Shown in pieces: positions 53,906-64,000 of a stretch of 64,000 bases of DNA. The stretch comes from VRUE01 sp963837735 (GTDB lineage: Bacteria > Actinomycetota > Thermoleophilia > Solirubrobacterales > 70-9): assembly GCA_963837735.1 (NCBI GenBank), contig CAWIOM010000004.1, positions 248,001 to 312,000 of the forward strand, read 5' to 3'. A program made the position numbers and the translations under genes. Below the pieces are notes generated by a model. That model searched no databases. It was not told the DNA's origin and saw only the letters and a list, made by a program, of their open reading frames with translations. How positions within the stretch are numbered: position 1 is the first letter of the stretch; every line of letters starts with the position of its first letter.

Positions 53906-54361
53906 CTATTGGCTCTCGATGGAAGCGACGGCGATGCAGGCGATTCCCTCGCCCCGGCCGATCCAGCCCATCCCCTCGTTGGTCGTCGCCTTGACGCTGA
54001 CCCGTGCCGAGGTGGCCTCGCCGAGGAGGCGCTCCATCTCGGCCCTCTGCCCTGCGAGGCGCGGCCGCTCGCAGACCACGGTCGCGTCGACGTTGACGAT
54101 CCTCCCGGCGACCGTGCCGACGACCGTCCGCAGCAGGTCGATCGAGTCGGCGCCCCGCCAGCGCTCGTCGTCGTCGGGGAAGAGCGTGCCGATGTCGCCG
54201 CCGCCGGAGGCGCCGAGCAGGGCGTCGATCACGGCGTGGGTGAGGACGTCGGCGTCGGAGTGGCCGGCGAGGCCGAGCTCGTGCTCGATCTCGACCCCGC
54301 CCAGGACCAGCGGGCGACCCTCGGCGAAGCGGTGGCTGTCGTAGCCGATGCCGACGCTCAT
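53906..54361 (-). CDS. ispF: 2-C-methyl-D-erythritol 2,4-cyclodiphosphate synthase
   Basis: 151 residues. GIGYDSHRFAEGRPLVLGGV gives the first Asp and His zinc ligands, GLAGHSDADVLTHAVIDALL the His of the loop, GDIGTLFPDDD and KATTNEGMGWIGRGEGIACI the substrate and nucleotide contacts. It makes the cyclic diphosphate of the MEP isoprenoid route. The ATG lies 4 nt after the PHP gene stop. In many Actinobacteria ispF follows ispD directly; here 2 kb lie between. Confidence 0.96.
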   Translation of the reverse strand: MSVGIGYDSHRFAEGRPLVLGGVEIEHELGLAGHSDADVLTHAVIDALLGASGGGDIGTLFPDDDERWRGADSIDLLRTVVGTVAGRIVNVDATVVCERPRLAGQRAEMERLLGEATSARVSVKATTNEGMGWIGRGEGIACIAVASIESQ

Positions 54362-54365
54362 CTGC

Positions 54366-55208
54366 TCAATTCTCTCCCACCGGCGCGCCGAGCGGCTCGA
54401 GGCGGCGGCGGCGGCGCTCGAAGACGGCGATCTGCCCGACGCCGAGCCGGTCGAGGAACTCGAGCGCCTCCTCGTAGCCGTAGCCGACCTGCTCGGGCAG
54501 GTGGGCGTCGGAGGAGAGCGAGAAGGCGGCACCCGCATCGACGCACATCTCGGCAAAGGCGGGCGCCGGGTAGATCTCGCCGACCGGCTTGCGCAGGCCG
54601 GCGGTCGAGACCTCGACCGCGATCCCGGCCTCGGCGATCGCCTCGACGGCGGGCTCGTAGAAGTGGCGCGGGTCGCGGTCGGGCAGCGGCCGGCCGCTGC
54701 CCCAGACCTTGACCAGGTCGGGATGGGCGAGGATGTCGAAGAGGCCCGAGCGGGCGCACTCGGCGAGCGTCTCGAAGTAGCGGCGCCAGACCCGGTCGGG
54801 ATCGCCCCCCTCCTCCCAGACGTCCCACCCCGGATGGTCCACGGCCTGCTCGCCGACGAAGTGGACCGAGCCGACCACGTAGTCGAAGTCCCGCGCCTCG
54901 AGCATCGAGGCCGTGCGGTCCTCGGCGCCCGGCACGAAGTCGCACTCGATCCCGAGCCGAAGGGGCGTCGTGCGGACGAACTCGCAGTAGGCGTCGAGGT
55001 CGTCGACGGCCTGTTCCTCCCAGAACGGGTGGCGCCAGAGCTCGAGCGCCTGGCGGAAGCGGTGGACGTGCTCGGAGACGCCCAGCTCGGCGATCCCCGC
55101 CTCCGCCGCGGCCTCCAGGTAGCGGTCGACGTTGGCGGCCGTGAAGTAGCGCTCCGGCGGCGTGCCGTCCTCGTCGGGGCGGAGGTGGAGGTGGTAGTCG
55201 GTGAGCAT
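54366..55208 (-). CDS. PHP-domain phosphatase (histidinol-phosphatase-like)
   Basis: 280 residues. The PHP metal motifs are present: DYHLHLRPDEDGT (HxH), VSEHVHRFR, LGIECDFVPGAEDR, VVGSVHFVGEQAVDH, DILAHPDLVKVWG and SLSSDAHLPEQVGYG. This pattern fits HisK-type histidinol phosphatases, which complete histidine synthesis; other phosphoesterases of the family cannot be ruled out. TAGGCT eight bases before the ATG suggests leaderless translation. It is followed by ispF. Confidence 0.86.
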   Translation of the reverse strand: MLTDYHLHLRPDEDGTPPERYFTAANVDRYLEAAAEAGIAELGVSEHVHRFRQALELWRHPFWEEQAVDDLDAYCEFVRTTPLRLGIECDFVPGAEDRTASMLEARDFDYVVGSVHFVGEQAVDHPGWDVWEEGGDPDRVWRRYFETLAECARSGLFDILAHPDLVKVWGSGRPLPDRDPRHFYEPAVEAIAEAGIAVEVSTAGLRKPVGEIYPAPAFAEMCVDAGAAFSLSSDAHLPEQVGYGYEEALEFLDRLGVGQIAVFERRRRRLEPLGAPVGEN

Positions 55209-55216
55209 CGCCGCCG

Positions 55217-55222
55217 AGCCTA
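55217..55222 (-). promoter_or_regulatory. Predicted -10 (TAGGCT), 8 nt before PHP gene
   Basis: TAGGCT on the minus strand, eight bases before the ATG at 55208. Confidence 0.45.
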
Positions 55223-55271
55223 GATGGTCGGCGGCGGCCCGGGCGACCAGGGCCACGGCTACGCTGCGTCG

Positions 55272-56270
55272 ATGGTCCACCTGCGGATCGTCCTGCCCAC
55301 GGAGAGCGGCGCGAAGGTCCTCGACCTGCTCGACGCGACGCCCTCCGCCTGCAACCTCGCGCACTTCCCGGGCGCGGCGCTGCGGCCGGCGGGCGACGTG
55401 ATCCTCTGCGACGTCGCCCGCGAGGACGCCAGCGTCGTCATCGACGACCTGAGAGAGCTCGGTGTCGCCCACGAGGGGTCGATCACGATCGAGCACATCG
55501 ACTCGCAGATCTCCGACGCCGCCGATGTCGCCGAGCGGGCGGCCCCCGGGGCGCCCGGCGACGCCGTGGTCTGGGAGGAGGTCGAGTCGCGCACCTCGGA
55601 GAGCACCGAGCTGAACGCCAACTACCTCTCCTTCTTCGTGCTCGCCTGCCTGATCGCCTCGGTCGGCATCTTCCTCGGCTCGCCGATCCTGATCATCGGC
55701 GCGATGGTCGTCGGCCCCGAGTTCGGGCCGCTCGCGGGGCTTTGCGTGGCCCTGGTCGAGCGCCGCGGCGACGTCGCCCTGCGCTCCTTCCGCGCCCTCG
55801 CGATCGGCTTCCCCTTCGGCATCACCGCGGCATTCGTCTTCGCCCTGATCGCCAAGTGGACGGGGTTGATCGAGTCGGACTTCAGCGGCACCGAGCACGC
55901 CCTGACCCAGTTCATCAGCCATCCCGACACCTTCTCGTTCATCGTCGCCTGCTTCGCCGGCGCCGCCGGCATGCTCTCCCTGACCTCGGCGAAGTCGGGT
56001 GCCCTGGTCGGCGTCCTGATCTCCGTGACGACGATCCCGGCCGCGGCCAATGTCGGCATCGCCGCGGCGCTCGCCGACTGGTCGGAATGGCGCGGGGCGA
56101 TGGCGCAGCTGATCGTCAACCTGACCGCGATCACCCTCGCGGGGGTCGTCACGCTCTCGATTCAACGACGGCTGTTCGACCGCCGTCGCCGCAACCACTT
56201 CGGCGACGGATCCCGGGCGATCGCCGGACTGCCCACCGTGGCCCCGAGCAAGGCGCGGTCTCGCCGATGA
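55272..56270 (+). CDS. DUF389 (TIGR00341) membrane protein
   Basis: 332 residues. The N-terminal 110 residues form a soluble alpha/beta part (HLRIVLPTESGAKVLDLLDA); then comes the DUF389 core with six or seven helices: NANYLSFFVLACLIASVGIF, LGSPILIIGAMVVGPEFGPL, and FIVACFAGAAGMLSLTSAKS. The family's function is unknown. It interrupts the ispD-ispF block on the opposite strand. Its stop overlaps the start of the next small gene. Confidence 0.87.
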   Translation: MVHLRIVLPTESGAKVLDLLDATPSACNLAHFPGAALRPAGDVILCDVAREDASVVIDDLRELGVAHEGSITIEHIDSQISDAADVAERAAPGAPGDAVVWEEVESRTSESTELNANYLSFFVLACLIASVGIFLGSPILIIGAMVVGPEFGPLAGLCVALVERRGDVALRSFRALAIGFPFGITAAFVFALIAKWTGLIESDFSGTEHALTQFISHPDTFSFIVACFAGAAGMLSLTSAKSGALVGVLISVTTIPAAANVGIAAALADWSEWRGAMAQLIVNLTAITLAGVVTLSIQRRLFDRRRRNHFGDGSRAIAGLPTVAPSKARSRR

Positions 56271-56416
56271 TCCGCCAGCTCGCGATCATGCTCGGCGCCT
56301 TCGCGCTCGGCACCGCAATCGCCGCCGCCCTCGGCGCGATCACCTTCGGCGTCGCGCTCGGCATCGGCCAGCTCTGCTTCGTCGCGGCGCTTGCCTGGGC
56401 CCTGCTGATCGACTGA
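56267..56416 (+). CDS. 49-residue membrane protein
   Basis: A 49-residue, almost fully hydrophobic protein with two helices (QLAIMLGAFALGTAIAAALG and GVALGIGQLCFVAALAWALL). ATG overlaps the DUF389 gene stop (ATGA), so it is translationally coupled and may be a small partner of that membrane protein. Confidence 0.6.
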   Translation: MIRQLAIMLGAFALGTAIAAALGAITFGVALGIGQLCFVAALAWALLID

Positions 56417-56440
56417 GAGACGTCGACCCAAACTTCCGCG

Positions 56441-57163
56441 TCAGTCCTGGGCTAGCAGCAGCTCGGCGAGACGAAGGTCGAGCGGGGTCGTCACCTTGAG
56501 GTTCTCGGCCGGCGCGGGATGGATCAGCACCCGGCCGCCGGCCGCCTCGACCAGCATCGCCTCGTCGGTCGCGGCGGCGACCTGCTCGGCGTCGCCGGCG
56601 AGCGCCGCGCGCAGCGCCGCAACCCGGAAGGCCTGCGGGGTCTGCGCGGCCCAGAGCTCGTCCCGATCGACGGTCTCTGCGACGACGAGCCGTCGATTTA
56701 GGTCCCCTGAGGAACTCAATTGACGTTTCGCGCCGCCGGCCGCTCGCTTGATCGTGTCGCTGACCGGGGTCGCGGCGATCGCGCCGGCGGCCTCGGGGTC
56801 GGCGGCGAGGGTCGCGATCACCCCCTCGATCAGCTCGGGCGTCACCAGGGGCCGCGCGGCGTCGTGGACGACGACCAGCTCGGTGCCGACCGCCTCCATC
56901 GCCCTGGAGACCGACACGGCACGGGTGGCGCCGCCGCTGACGACGCCGAGGTCGTGGCCGCCGAGGTCGTGCACGTGCCCGGGAGGGCAGGCGACGACGA
57001 TCGAGCGCACCGCGGCGACGGCCCGGAAGGCCTCGATCGACCACTCGACCATCGACCGCCCCGAAAGCGGCACGAAGGCCTTCGGGCCGCCGGCTCCGAG
57101 CCTCTCTCCGGAGCCGGCGGCCGCGATGACCGCTGTGACGGAATCTGCCGAACGGGGGTTCAT
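56441..57163 (-). CDS. ispD: 2-C-methyl-D-erythritol 4-phosphate cytidylyltransferase
   Basis: 240 residues. TAVIAAAGSGERLGAGGPKA is the CTP-binding loop; VVVHDAARPLVTPELIEGVI, ATPVSDTIKRA, WAAQTPQAFRVAALRAALAG and ENLKVTTPLDLRLAE follow in family order. It catalyses the CTP-dependent step of the MEP pathway. Downstream of carD as in Mycobacterium, with 21 nt between. Confidence 0.95.
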   Translation of the reverse strand: MNPRSADSVTAVIAAAGSGERLGAGGPKAFVPLSGRSMVEWSIEAFRAVAAVRSIVVACPPGHVHDLGGHDLGVVSGGATRAVSVSRAMEAVGTELVVVHDAARPLVTPELIEGVIATLAADPEAAGAIAATPVSDTIKRAAGGAKRQLSSSGDLNRRLVVAETVDRDELWAAQTPQAFRVAALRAALAGDAEQVAAATDEAMLVEAAGGRVLIHPAPAENLKVTTPLDLRLAELLLAQD

Positions 57164-57184
57164 CGGGGAACCCGCCCCGGACCG

Positions 57185-57742
57185 CTACGCGGTTGCCGCG
57201 AAGCGCTCCTCCAGCAGCCCGTCGAGGTACTCCTCCGCGCCCTCCTCGTCCTTGTCGAGCGCGTACATGAACTCCGAGGCGAGGATCTTCTTCGCCCTCG
57301 TGTACATCTGCTTCTCGCCGGTGGAGAGGCCCTTTTCCATCTCGCGGATGGCCAGGTTGCGGACCACCTCTGCGAGCTCGAACACGTCACCGGTCTTGAT
57401 CTTCTCCCTGTTGTACTTGAAGCGCCGGTTCCAGTTTTTCGGCATCTCGGAGACGTCGTCGGTGAGGACGTCGGTGACTTTCTTGATTTCGACCTCGTCG
57501 ATCACGCGGCGCAGCCCGGCGACGCCGGCGTTCTCGCAGGGGACCATCACCGTGAGTTCGTTGTGGAGGATCTTGATCGTGAGGTAGTCACGCTCCTCCC
57601 CCATCAGCTCGCGGCTCTCTTTCTTCAGCACGATTCCGGCCCCGTGGTGGGGATAGACGACCTTGTCCCCCTCCTCGAAGTCACAGACGTACGGGACGTC
57701 CTCCTCGAAGCCTGCCTCCATGGCCTCATCTAGCTCGGAAAT
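57185..57742 (-). CDS. carD: CarD-family RNA polymerase-binding regulator, probable ATT start
   Basis: 178 residues from ATG 57721, or 185 from ATT 57742. The N-terminal Tudor-like RNAP-interaction domain (EEGDKVVYPHHGAGIVLKKE) contacts the beta subunit; the C-terminal helical domain has the DNA wedge Trp in SEMPKNWNRRFKYNREK and ends in GLSTGEKQMYTRAKKILASE. CarD stabilises open promoter complexes at rRNA and housekeeping promoters. AAAGGAG lies six bases before ATT 57742, whereas ATG 57721 has only a poorly spaced GAGG, so ATT may be the true start. It lies between disA and ispD. Confidence 0.95.
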   Translation of the reverse strand: MSELDEAMEAGFEEDVPYVCDFEEGDKVVYPHHGAGIVLKKESRELMGEERDYLTIKILHNELTVMVPCENAGVAGLRRVIDEVEIKKVTDVLTDDVSEMPKNWNRRFKYNREKIKTGDVFELAEVVRNLAIREMEKGLSTGEKQMYTRAKKILASEFMYALDKDEEGAEEYLDGLLEERFAATA

Positions 57743-57748
57743 CGTTTG

Positions 57749-57755
57749 CTCCTTT
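57749..57755 (-). promoter_or_regulatory. Strong Shine-Dalgarno preceding an ATT codon of carD
   Basis: AAAGGAG on the minus strand, six bases before ATT 57742, in frame with carD and 21 nt upstream of the first ATG. Confidence 0.55.
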
Positions 57756-57781
57756 CGGTAATGCGACGGCGCCGATCGCCG

Positions 57782-58894
57782 TCAGCTCTGTAAGTACCTG
57801 TCGACCAAATCGACCTCACGAAGTCTCCGCAGGCCCTCGCGGATGTCCTTGGCCCTCGTCGGGCCGACATCGTCGACTGCCTCCAGGTCGGCGTCGGAGG
57901 CCGCCAGGACCTCCTCCAAACCGCCGAGCTCGTGGATGATCTTCTGGACGACAAGCTTGGGAATCCGGGGGATGCGGCCCAGCACCCGGTAGCCCCGCGG
58001 CGCGACGGGGAAGTCGAGGGTGTTGAGCTTGCGGTCGTAGCCGAGCATCTCGGCGAGGCGGCCGAAATCGAGCACGTCCTCGTGCGGCAGGCGGGCCAGC
58101 GACTGGATCACGGTCGCCAGGTTCTGCTCGGAGTCCTCGACCGAGTAGTCGCGGATCAGCGCCGTCTTTTCGCCGGCGACGCCGACCATCGACTCCTCGA
58201 GCTGCATCTCGATCAGCCGGCCCTCGGTGCCGAGCTCGACGATGTAGCGCTCGACCTCGACCGCCATCCGCGTCGTCAGCTCGGCCCGCTGCAGGACGGC
58301 GAGCGCGTCGTAGAGGACGCCGCCGCCGTCGAACTCGAGGATCGTCAGCCGGGTCGTCACCTGGTCGAGCCGGTCGCGGTACTTGTCGAGGGTGGCGAGG
58401 CCCTGGTTTGCCTTGGCGAGGACCGCGGGGATGTCCTGAAGGATGTACTTGGTTCCCTCGACGTAGAGCGAGACGACGTCGCGGCGCTGGGAGATCGCGA
58501 CGACGAGGGCGTCGGTCTGTTTCGAGACGCGCTCCGCCGTGCGGTGGCGGGTGCCGGTCTCGCTGGAGAGGATCGTCGGGTCCGGCATCAGCTGCACGTT
58601 GGCCCAGGCGATCTTGGTCGCCTCGGCGTTGAGGACGATCGCGCCGTCCATCTTCGCCACCTGGTAGAGCATCGCCGGCGTGTAGTCGATGTCGAGCCGG
58701 ATCCCGCCCGAGAGCATGTGCGAGATGTCCTCGGGATCGCCGACGACGATCAGGCCGCCGGTGCGGGAGTGGACGATATTGTCGATCCCCTCGCGCAGCG
58801 CCCCCCCGGGCGCGACGATGTCGAGAGCCCTGAGAAGCCGGGGATCCTGACGTTCCGACAACTCGTGAAGCTCATCCCCTGGTAGGCCTGACAT
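57782..58894 (-). CDS. disA: Diadenylate cyclase DisA (DNA integrity scanning)
   Basis: 370 residues. The DAC domain has the active-site DGA at 83-85 and RHR at 116-118 (SSETGTRHRTAERVSKQTD); the C-terminal part is a linker bundle and a helix-hairpin-helix domain (LEAVDDVGPTRAKDIREGLR) that binds branched DNA. It makes c-di-AMP from two ATP and reports DNA structure. AGGAGG lies just before the ATG. radA, its usual neighbour, is not in the window. Confidence 0.97.
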   Translation of the reverse strand: MSGLPGDELHELSERQDPRLLRALDIVAPGGALREGIDNIVHSRTGGLIVVGDPEDISHMLSGGIRLDIDYTPAMLYQVAKMDGAIVLNAEATKIAWANVQLMPDPTILSSETGTRHRTAERVSKQTDALVVAISQRRDVVSLYVEGTKYILQDIPAVLAKANQGLATLDKYRDRLDQVTTRLTILEFDGGGVLYDALAVLQRAELTTRMAVEVERYIVELGTEGRLIEMQLEESMVGVAGEKTALIRDYSVEDSEQNLATVIQSLARLPHEDVLDFGRLAEMLGYDRKLNTLDFPVAPRGYRVLGRIPRIPKLVVQKIIHELGGLEEVLAASDADLEAVDDVGPTRAKDIREGLRRLREVDLVDRYLQS

Positions 58895-58983
58895 CGCCTC
58901 CTAGGATTGCAAATACCGCTCTGGAATGCGGTCTGGGCATATCCAAGTGGACAGGTCGGGATGGCCTTTGTCAAGCCGATCGG

Positions 58984-60370
58984 TCACAGGTGCGCGTGGC
59001 GATGCTGCGGATCGTGCCTGGGCGGCTCCAGATCGCGGACAAATGCCCAGGTCAAGGAGGCCCCGACGCCGCAGAGGGCGACGAGGAACCAGGTCGAGCC
59101 CGCGATCGATGCCGAGAAGCTGTCTCCCCCCTCGATCAGCGCGTGGGAGAGCGCTCCGGTCACGGCGAGGGCGATCGTGCCCGCCATCACCCTGTCCATC
59201 GCCAGCACTCCGGAGGCGATGCCGACCTTCTCCGCGGGCATCGCCGCCATCGCCGCCGTCGACATCGGCGCATACACGAGGCCGAGGGAGATGCCGAAGG
59301 GCAGGTAGCCGGCGAGAAGCAGCGCATAGGGGCTGCCGGAATCGACCTGGGTCAGGAAAAGCAGGCCGAGGATCCCGAAGCCCATGCCGGCGGTCATCAG
59401 CCTCCGGGCCCCGAAGCGGGCGATCAGGCGGCTCGACAGCGGCGAGATGAAGACCATCGGCAGCGTGATCGGGAGGATCAGCAGGCCGCTGAGGACGGCC
59501 GAGTGGCCGCGCACGTCCTGCAGGTACTGGGACTGGAAGAACATCACGCTCCAGTAGGCGCCGACGAGGGCGAAGGCGGCGGCGCTGGCACCGAAGTAGG
59601 GCCCGTTCCGGAACAGCGAGAAGTCGACGATCGGGCCGGAGACACGGTGCTCGATGCGCCAGAAGGCGTAGAGCGAGACCAGCCCGAGAGCGGCGAGCCC
59701 GAACGTCGGCGGCGGCGCTCCAGGAGCGAGCCTGGACGAGGGCCAGGATCGCGGCGGTGAGGCCGAGGCTGAGGGCGAGCAGGCCGGCGAGGTCGACCCT
59801 GTGCCCGGACCCGGGGTCGGTCGACTCCGGCGCCGCCCACGCCGTGACGAGGAAGGCAAAGGCGCCGATCGGCAGGTTGATCCAGAAGATCGCCCGCCAG
59901 TCGACCTCGACCAGGATGCCGCCGACCAGCGGGCCGATCGCCAGTGCCACCGCCGAGATGCCCGCCCAGATGCCGAGCGCCCGCGGCTGCTCCTCGGCGG
60001 GGAACGCGTTGCAGACGATCGCCAGCGAGAGCGGCAGCATCGGCGCCGCGCCGATGCCCTGCAGGACGCGGCCGCAGATCAGGGTCAGTTCGTCGCCCGC
60101 CACCGCGGACAGCACCGAGCCGAGCGCGAAGATGACGGTCCCGACCAGATACATCCGCTTGCGGCCGAACATGTCGCCGAGCCGCCCGGCGGTGACGACG
60201 AGGACGGTGATCGTCAGCAGGTAGCCGTTCATCATCCACTGCAGGCCGGCCGAGGAGGCGTCGACGTCGTGGCGGATGCTGGGCAGCGCCAGGGCGACGA
60301 CCGTCGAGTCGAGCATGAGCAGGAAGAGGCCGGCGCAGGTGCCGATCAGGGTCCACCACCTGAGCTCCAT
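58984..60370 (-). CDS. MFS transporter, DHA2-like, one frameshift
   Basis: About 462 codons. The N-terminal half (LMLDSTVVALALPSIRHDVD, NGYLLTITVLVVTAGRLGDM with motif A GRLGDMFGRKR, ISAVALAIGPLVGGILVEVD) fits 14-helix drug/H+ antiporters. At about 59725 the frame shifts; removing one A joins it to PPPTFGLAALGLVSLYAFWR and the rest of the helices. The substrate is unknown; DHA2 members export drugs or metabolites. TAGCCT lies six bases before the ATG. It is 90 bp upstream of disA. Confidence 0.85.
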
Positions 60371-60376
60371 GGACGC

Positions 60377-60382
60377 AGGCTA
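60377..60382 (-). promoter_or_regulatory. Predicted -10 (TAGCCT), 6 nt before MFS start
   Basis: TAGCCT on the minus strand, six bases before the ATG at 60370; fits leaderless transcription. Confidence 0.45.
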
Positions 60383-60387
60383 TGAGC

Positions 60388-61527
60388 TCAGGCGGCGGGC
60401 GCTCCGGCGAGGTCGCGCTCGGGGTCGACGCCCCAACGGCGCCCGACCTCGACCAGGCCCTCGTCGAGCGGCCAGCGGTCCGGCCGCTCCTCGCCCTCGT
60501 GGCCCGGATTGGCGCCCTTCAGCGCCATGGCGCCGGTGTTGTCGCCGATCGCGCGGATCGCGGCGACGTCCTCCCCGCTGAGCCGCTGCTCGACCGGCAG
60601 ATGCGCCAGTTCGACCCGCTTGGCCTCGATCGGGCAGGCCTCAGGGTGCGCCTCCTGGATCAAGGTGGGGACGACGCAGTCGACCGCCGGGTGGGCGAGA
60701 TTCCACTGGCAGGCGAGTTGTATCGGCGTCAGCCGCGCCCGTTCGGCGAAGGGCAGGACGCGCTCGAGCTTCTCCAGCCCCGCCTCGATCCAGCCCTCGG
60801 GCCGGAAGGCGCGGTGGTCGCCCGCCGCCAGCTGCATCCCGGGCTGGATGTCGCCCCAGAAGAGGCCGCCGTAGTCGACGACGCGGGTGATCACGCGGAC
60901 GCCCCTCTCGGCTGCCGCGTCGAGGCAGAGCTCACCGGGCCAGGGCTCGAACGGGTTGAGGATGATCATCGCCCAGTCGATGCGGTCGCCGAAGCGCTCC
61001 AGGCAGGAGATCAGGTCGAGGGTGAAGCCGTTGGCCGGGCCCGGCGCGACCCCGATCCGCGCCGCCAGCCCGGCCTCGCGCAGCGCCGCCATCCCGTCCC
61101 AGACCGCCTCGCTCGTGTAGCCGGTGCGGTCGGGGTTGTGGAGCAGGAGGAGGTCGAAGGAGGAAGCGCCGAGGCGCTCGAGGCTGCGCTCGGTCGCCAT
61201 CCTCAGGTAGGAGGCGTAGGCGTCCGGGCCTCGCAGCCGCGGGTCCGTGAAGCGGGGGAAGCCCCGCGGGCCGTCGCGCTCGCCCTCGTAGAAGTCGTGG
61301 CCGACGGCGCCGACCAGGCAGAAGTCCTCGCGGGGGACGCCGGTCAGCGCCCTGCCGAGCAGCGAGTCGGCCTCGCCCTGGCCGTAGGTGTCGGCGCTGA
61401 GCACCGTGTCGATGCCCTCGCCGGGGCGCAGCAGCGCTTCCAGCCGCTCCTCCTCGATCGTCTCGCCGAAGCGCAGGAAACGTCCCCCGCTCCAGGTGCC
61501 TATCGCCGTGCGGCCGGGCTCGCGCAT
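60388..61527 (-). CDS. Aldo/keto reductase family protein
   Basis: 379 residues. TVLSADTYGQGEADSLLGRA holds the catalytic Asp and Tyr (D..Y), LERLGASSFDLLLLHNPDRT the strand with the family His-Asn, and VDCVVPTLIQEAHPEACPIE the cofactor region. This longer form resembles the AKR11/L-galactose-dehydrogenase-like group. It reduces a carbonyl or oxidises a sugar with NADP(H); the substrate is unknown. TACGGT lies seven bases before the ATG. Confidence 0.88.
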   Translation of the reverse strand: MREPGRTAIGTWSGGRFLRFGETIEEERLEALLRPGEGIDTVLSADTYGQGEADSLLGRALTGVPREDFCLVGAVGHDFYEGERDGPRGFPRFTDPRLRGPDAYASYLRMATERSLERLGASSFDLLLLHNPDRTGYTSEAVWDGMAALREAGLAARIGVAPGPANGFTLDLISCLERFGDRIDWAMIILNPFEPWPGELCLDAAAERGVRVITRVVDYGGLFWGDIQPGMQLAAGDHRAFRPEGWIEAGLEKLERVLPFAERARLTPIQLACQWNLAHPAVDCVVPTLIQEAHPEACPIEAKRVELAHLPVEQRLSGEDVAAIRAIGDNTGAMALKGANPGHEGEERPDRWPLDEGLVEVGRRWGVDPERDLAGAPAA

Positions 61528-61587
61528 GAAATGAACCGTAGCGAGGGCACGGCCCTCCGGACCCGGCCCTCGGGCGAAGTGGGCCTG

Positions 61588-64000
<2,413 letters not shown>

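Noticed and set aside
58969..58974. TTGACA upstream of disA as a promoter -35
   Set aside because: The hexamer is perfect, but no acceptable -10 lies 16-18 bp downstream, so I did not list a promoter.

Overview
The window is very GC-rich (about 70 % by eye). Gene content and order point to an actinobacterium of the class Thermoleophilia, probably Solirubrobacterales. The evidence is a disA-carD-ispD-ispF-cysS-rlmB order as in Actinomycetota, many acyl-CoA dehydrogenases, an F420-type LLM oxidoreductase, a SigH-like sigma factor, and secreted proteins with PSPAM-type leaders and Cys-paired beta-rich domains of a kind I associate with this order. Assignment is from gene content only. No rRNA, IS element or CRISPR array was seen; there is one tRNA.

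Layout. 1-2.2 kb: lipoprotein (cut by the edge), SRPBCC protein, FHA/zinc-ribbon protein, coiled-coil protein. 2.2-6.9 kb: glutamate synthase gltB without gltD. 7.0-9.3 kb: cupin, two SnoaL-like proteins, a TolB-like propeller. 9.4-14.2 kb: a tight minus-strand operon lysA-hom-thrC-thrB-membrane protein (aspartate-family amino acids). 14.2-17.2 kb: cell-envelope proteins and a CDF zinc exporter. 17.2-28.7 kb: fatty-acid/acyl-CoA catabolism (three acyl-CoA dehydrogenases, thiolase, 3-hydroxyacyl-CoA dehydrogenase, LLM oxidoreductase) mixed with secreted proteins and a CWB2/MBL cluster. 28.7-42.4 kb: secreted lineage proteins, CNNM-type protein, rhomboid, ECF sigma, a PlsC-GpsA fusion, a hydroquinone dioxygenase/maleylacetate reductase pair, SHOCT and collagen-like membrane proteins, and a seven-repeat propeller. 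42.5-48.2 kb: an accessory patch with tRNA-Thr overlapped by an I-Ssp6803I-type nuclease, a GNAT gene with a partial duplicate, a tiny HTH gene and a PLD-helicase-DUF3427 protein. 48.2-64 kb: conserved core sigH, rlmB, cysS, acyl-CoA synthetase, ispF, PHP phosphatase, DUF389 protein, ispD, carD, disA, MFS transporter, aldo/keto reductase and clpC (cut by the edge).

How the genes work together. The aspartate-family block makes lysine and threonine. The acyl-CoA genes probably form a regulon: two promoters share a 20-bp near-palindrome of TetR-operator type, and a third promoter carries a related perfect palindrome. The clpC-disA-carD-isp-cysS-rlmB block is housekeeping (proteolysis, c-di-AMP, RNA polymerase control, isoprenoids, translation). 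Many start codons lie 5-11 nt downstream of a TANNNT hexamer, often TAGSCT, which suggests widespread leaderless transcription.

Quality caveat. Eleven genes are broken by indels. Most are repaired by removing a single base while the rest of the gene reads normally, so I treat them as probable sequence errors rather than true pseudogenes and give full gene spans.
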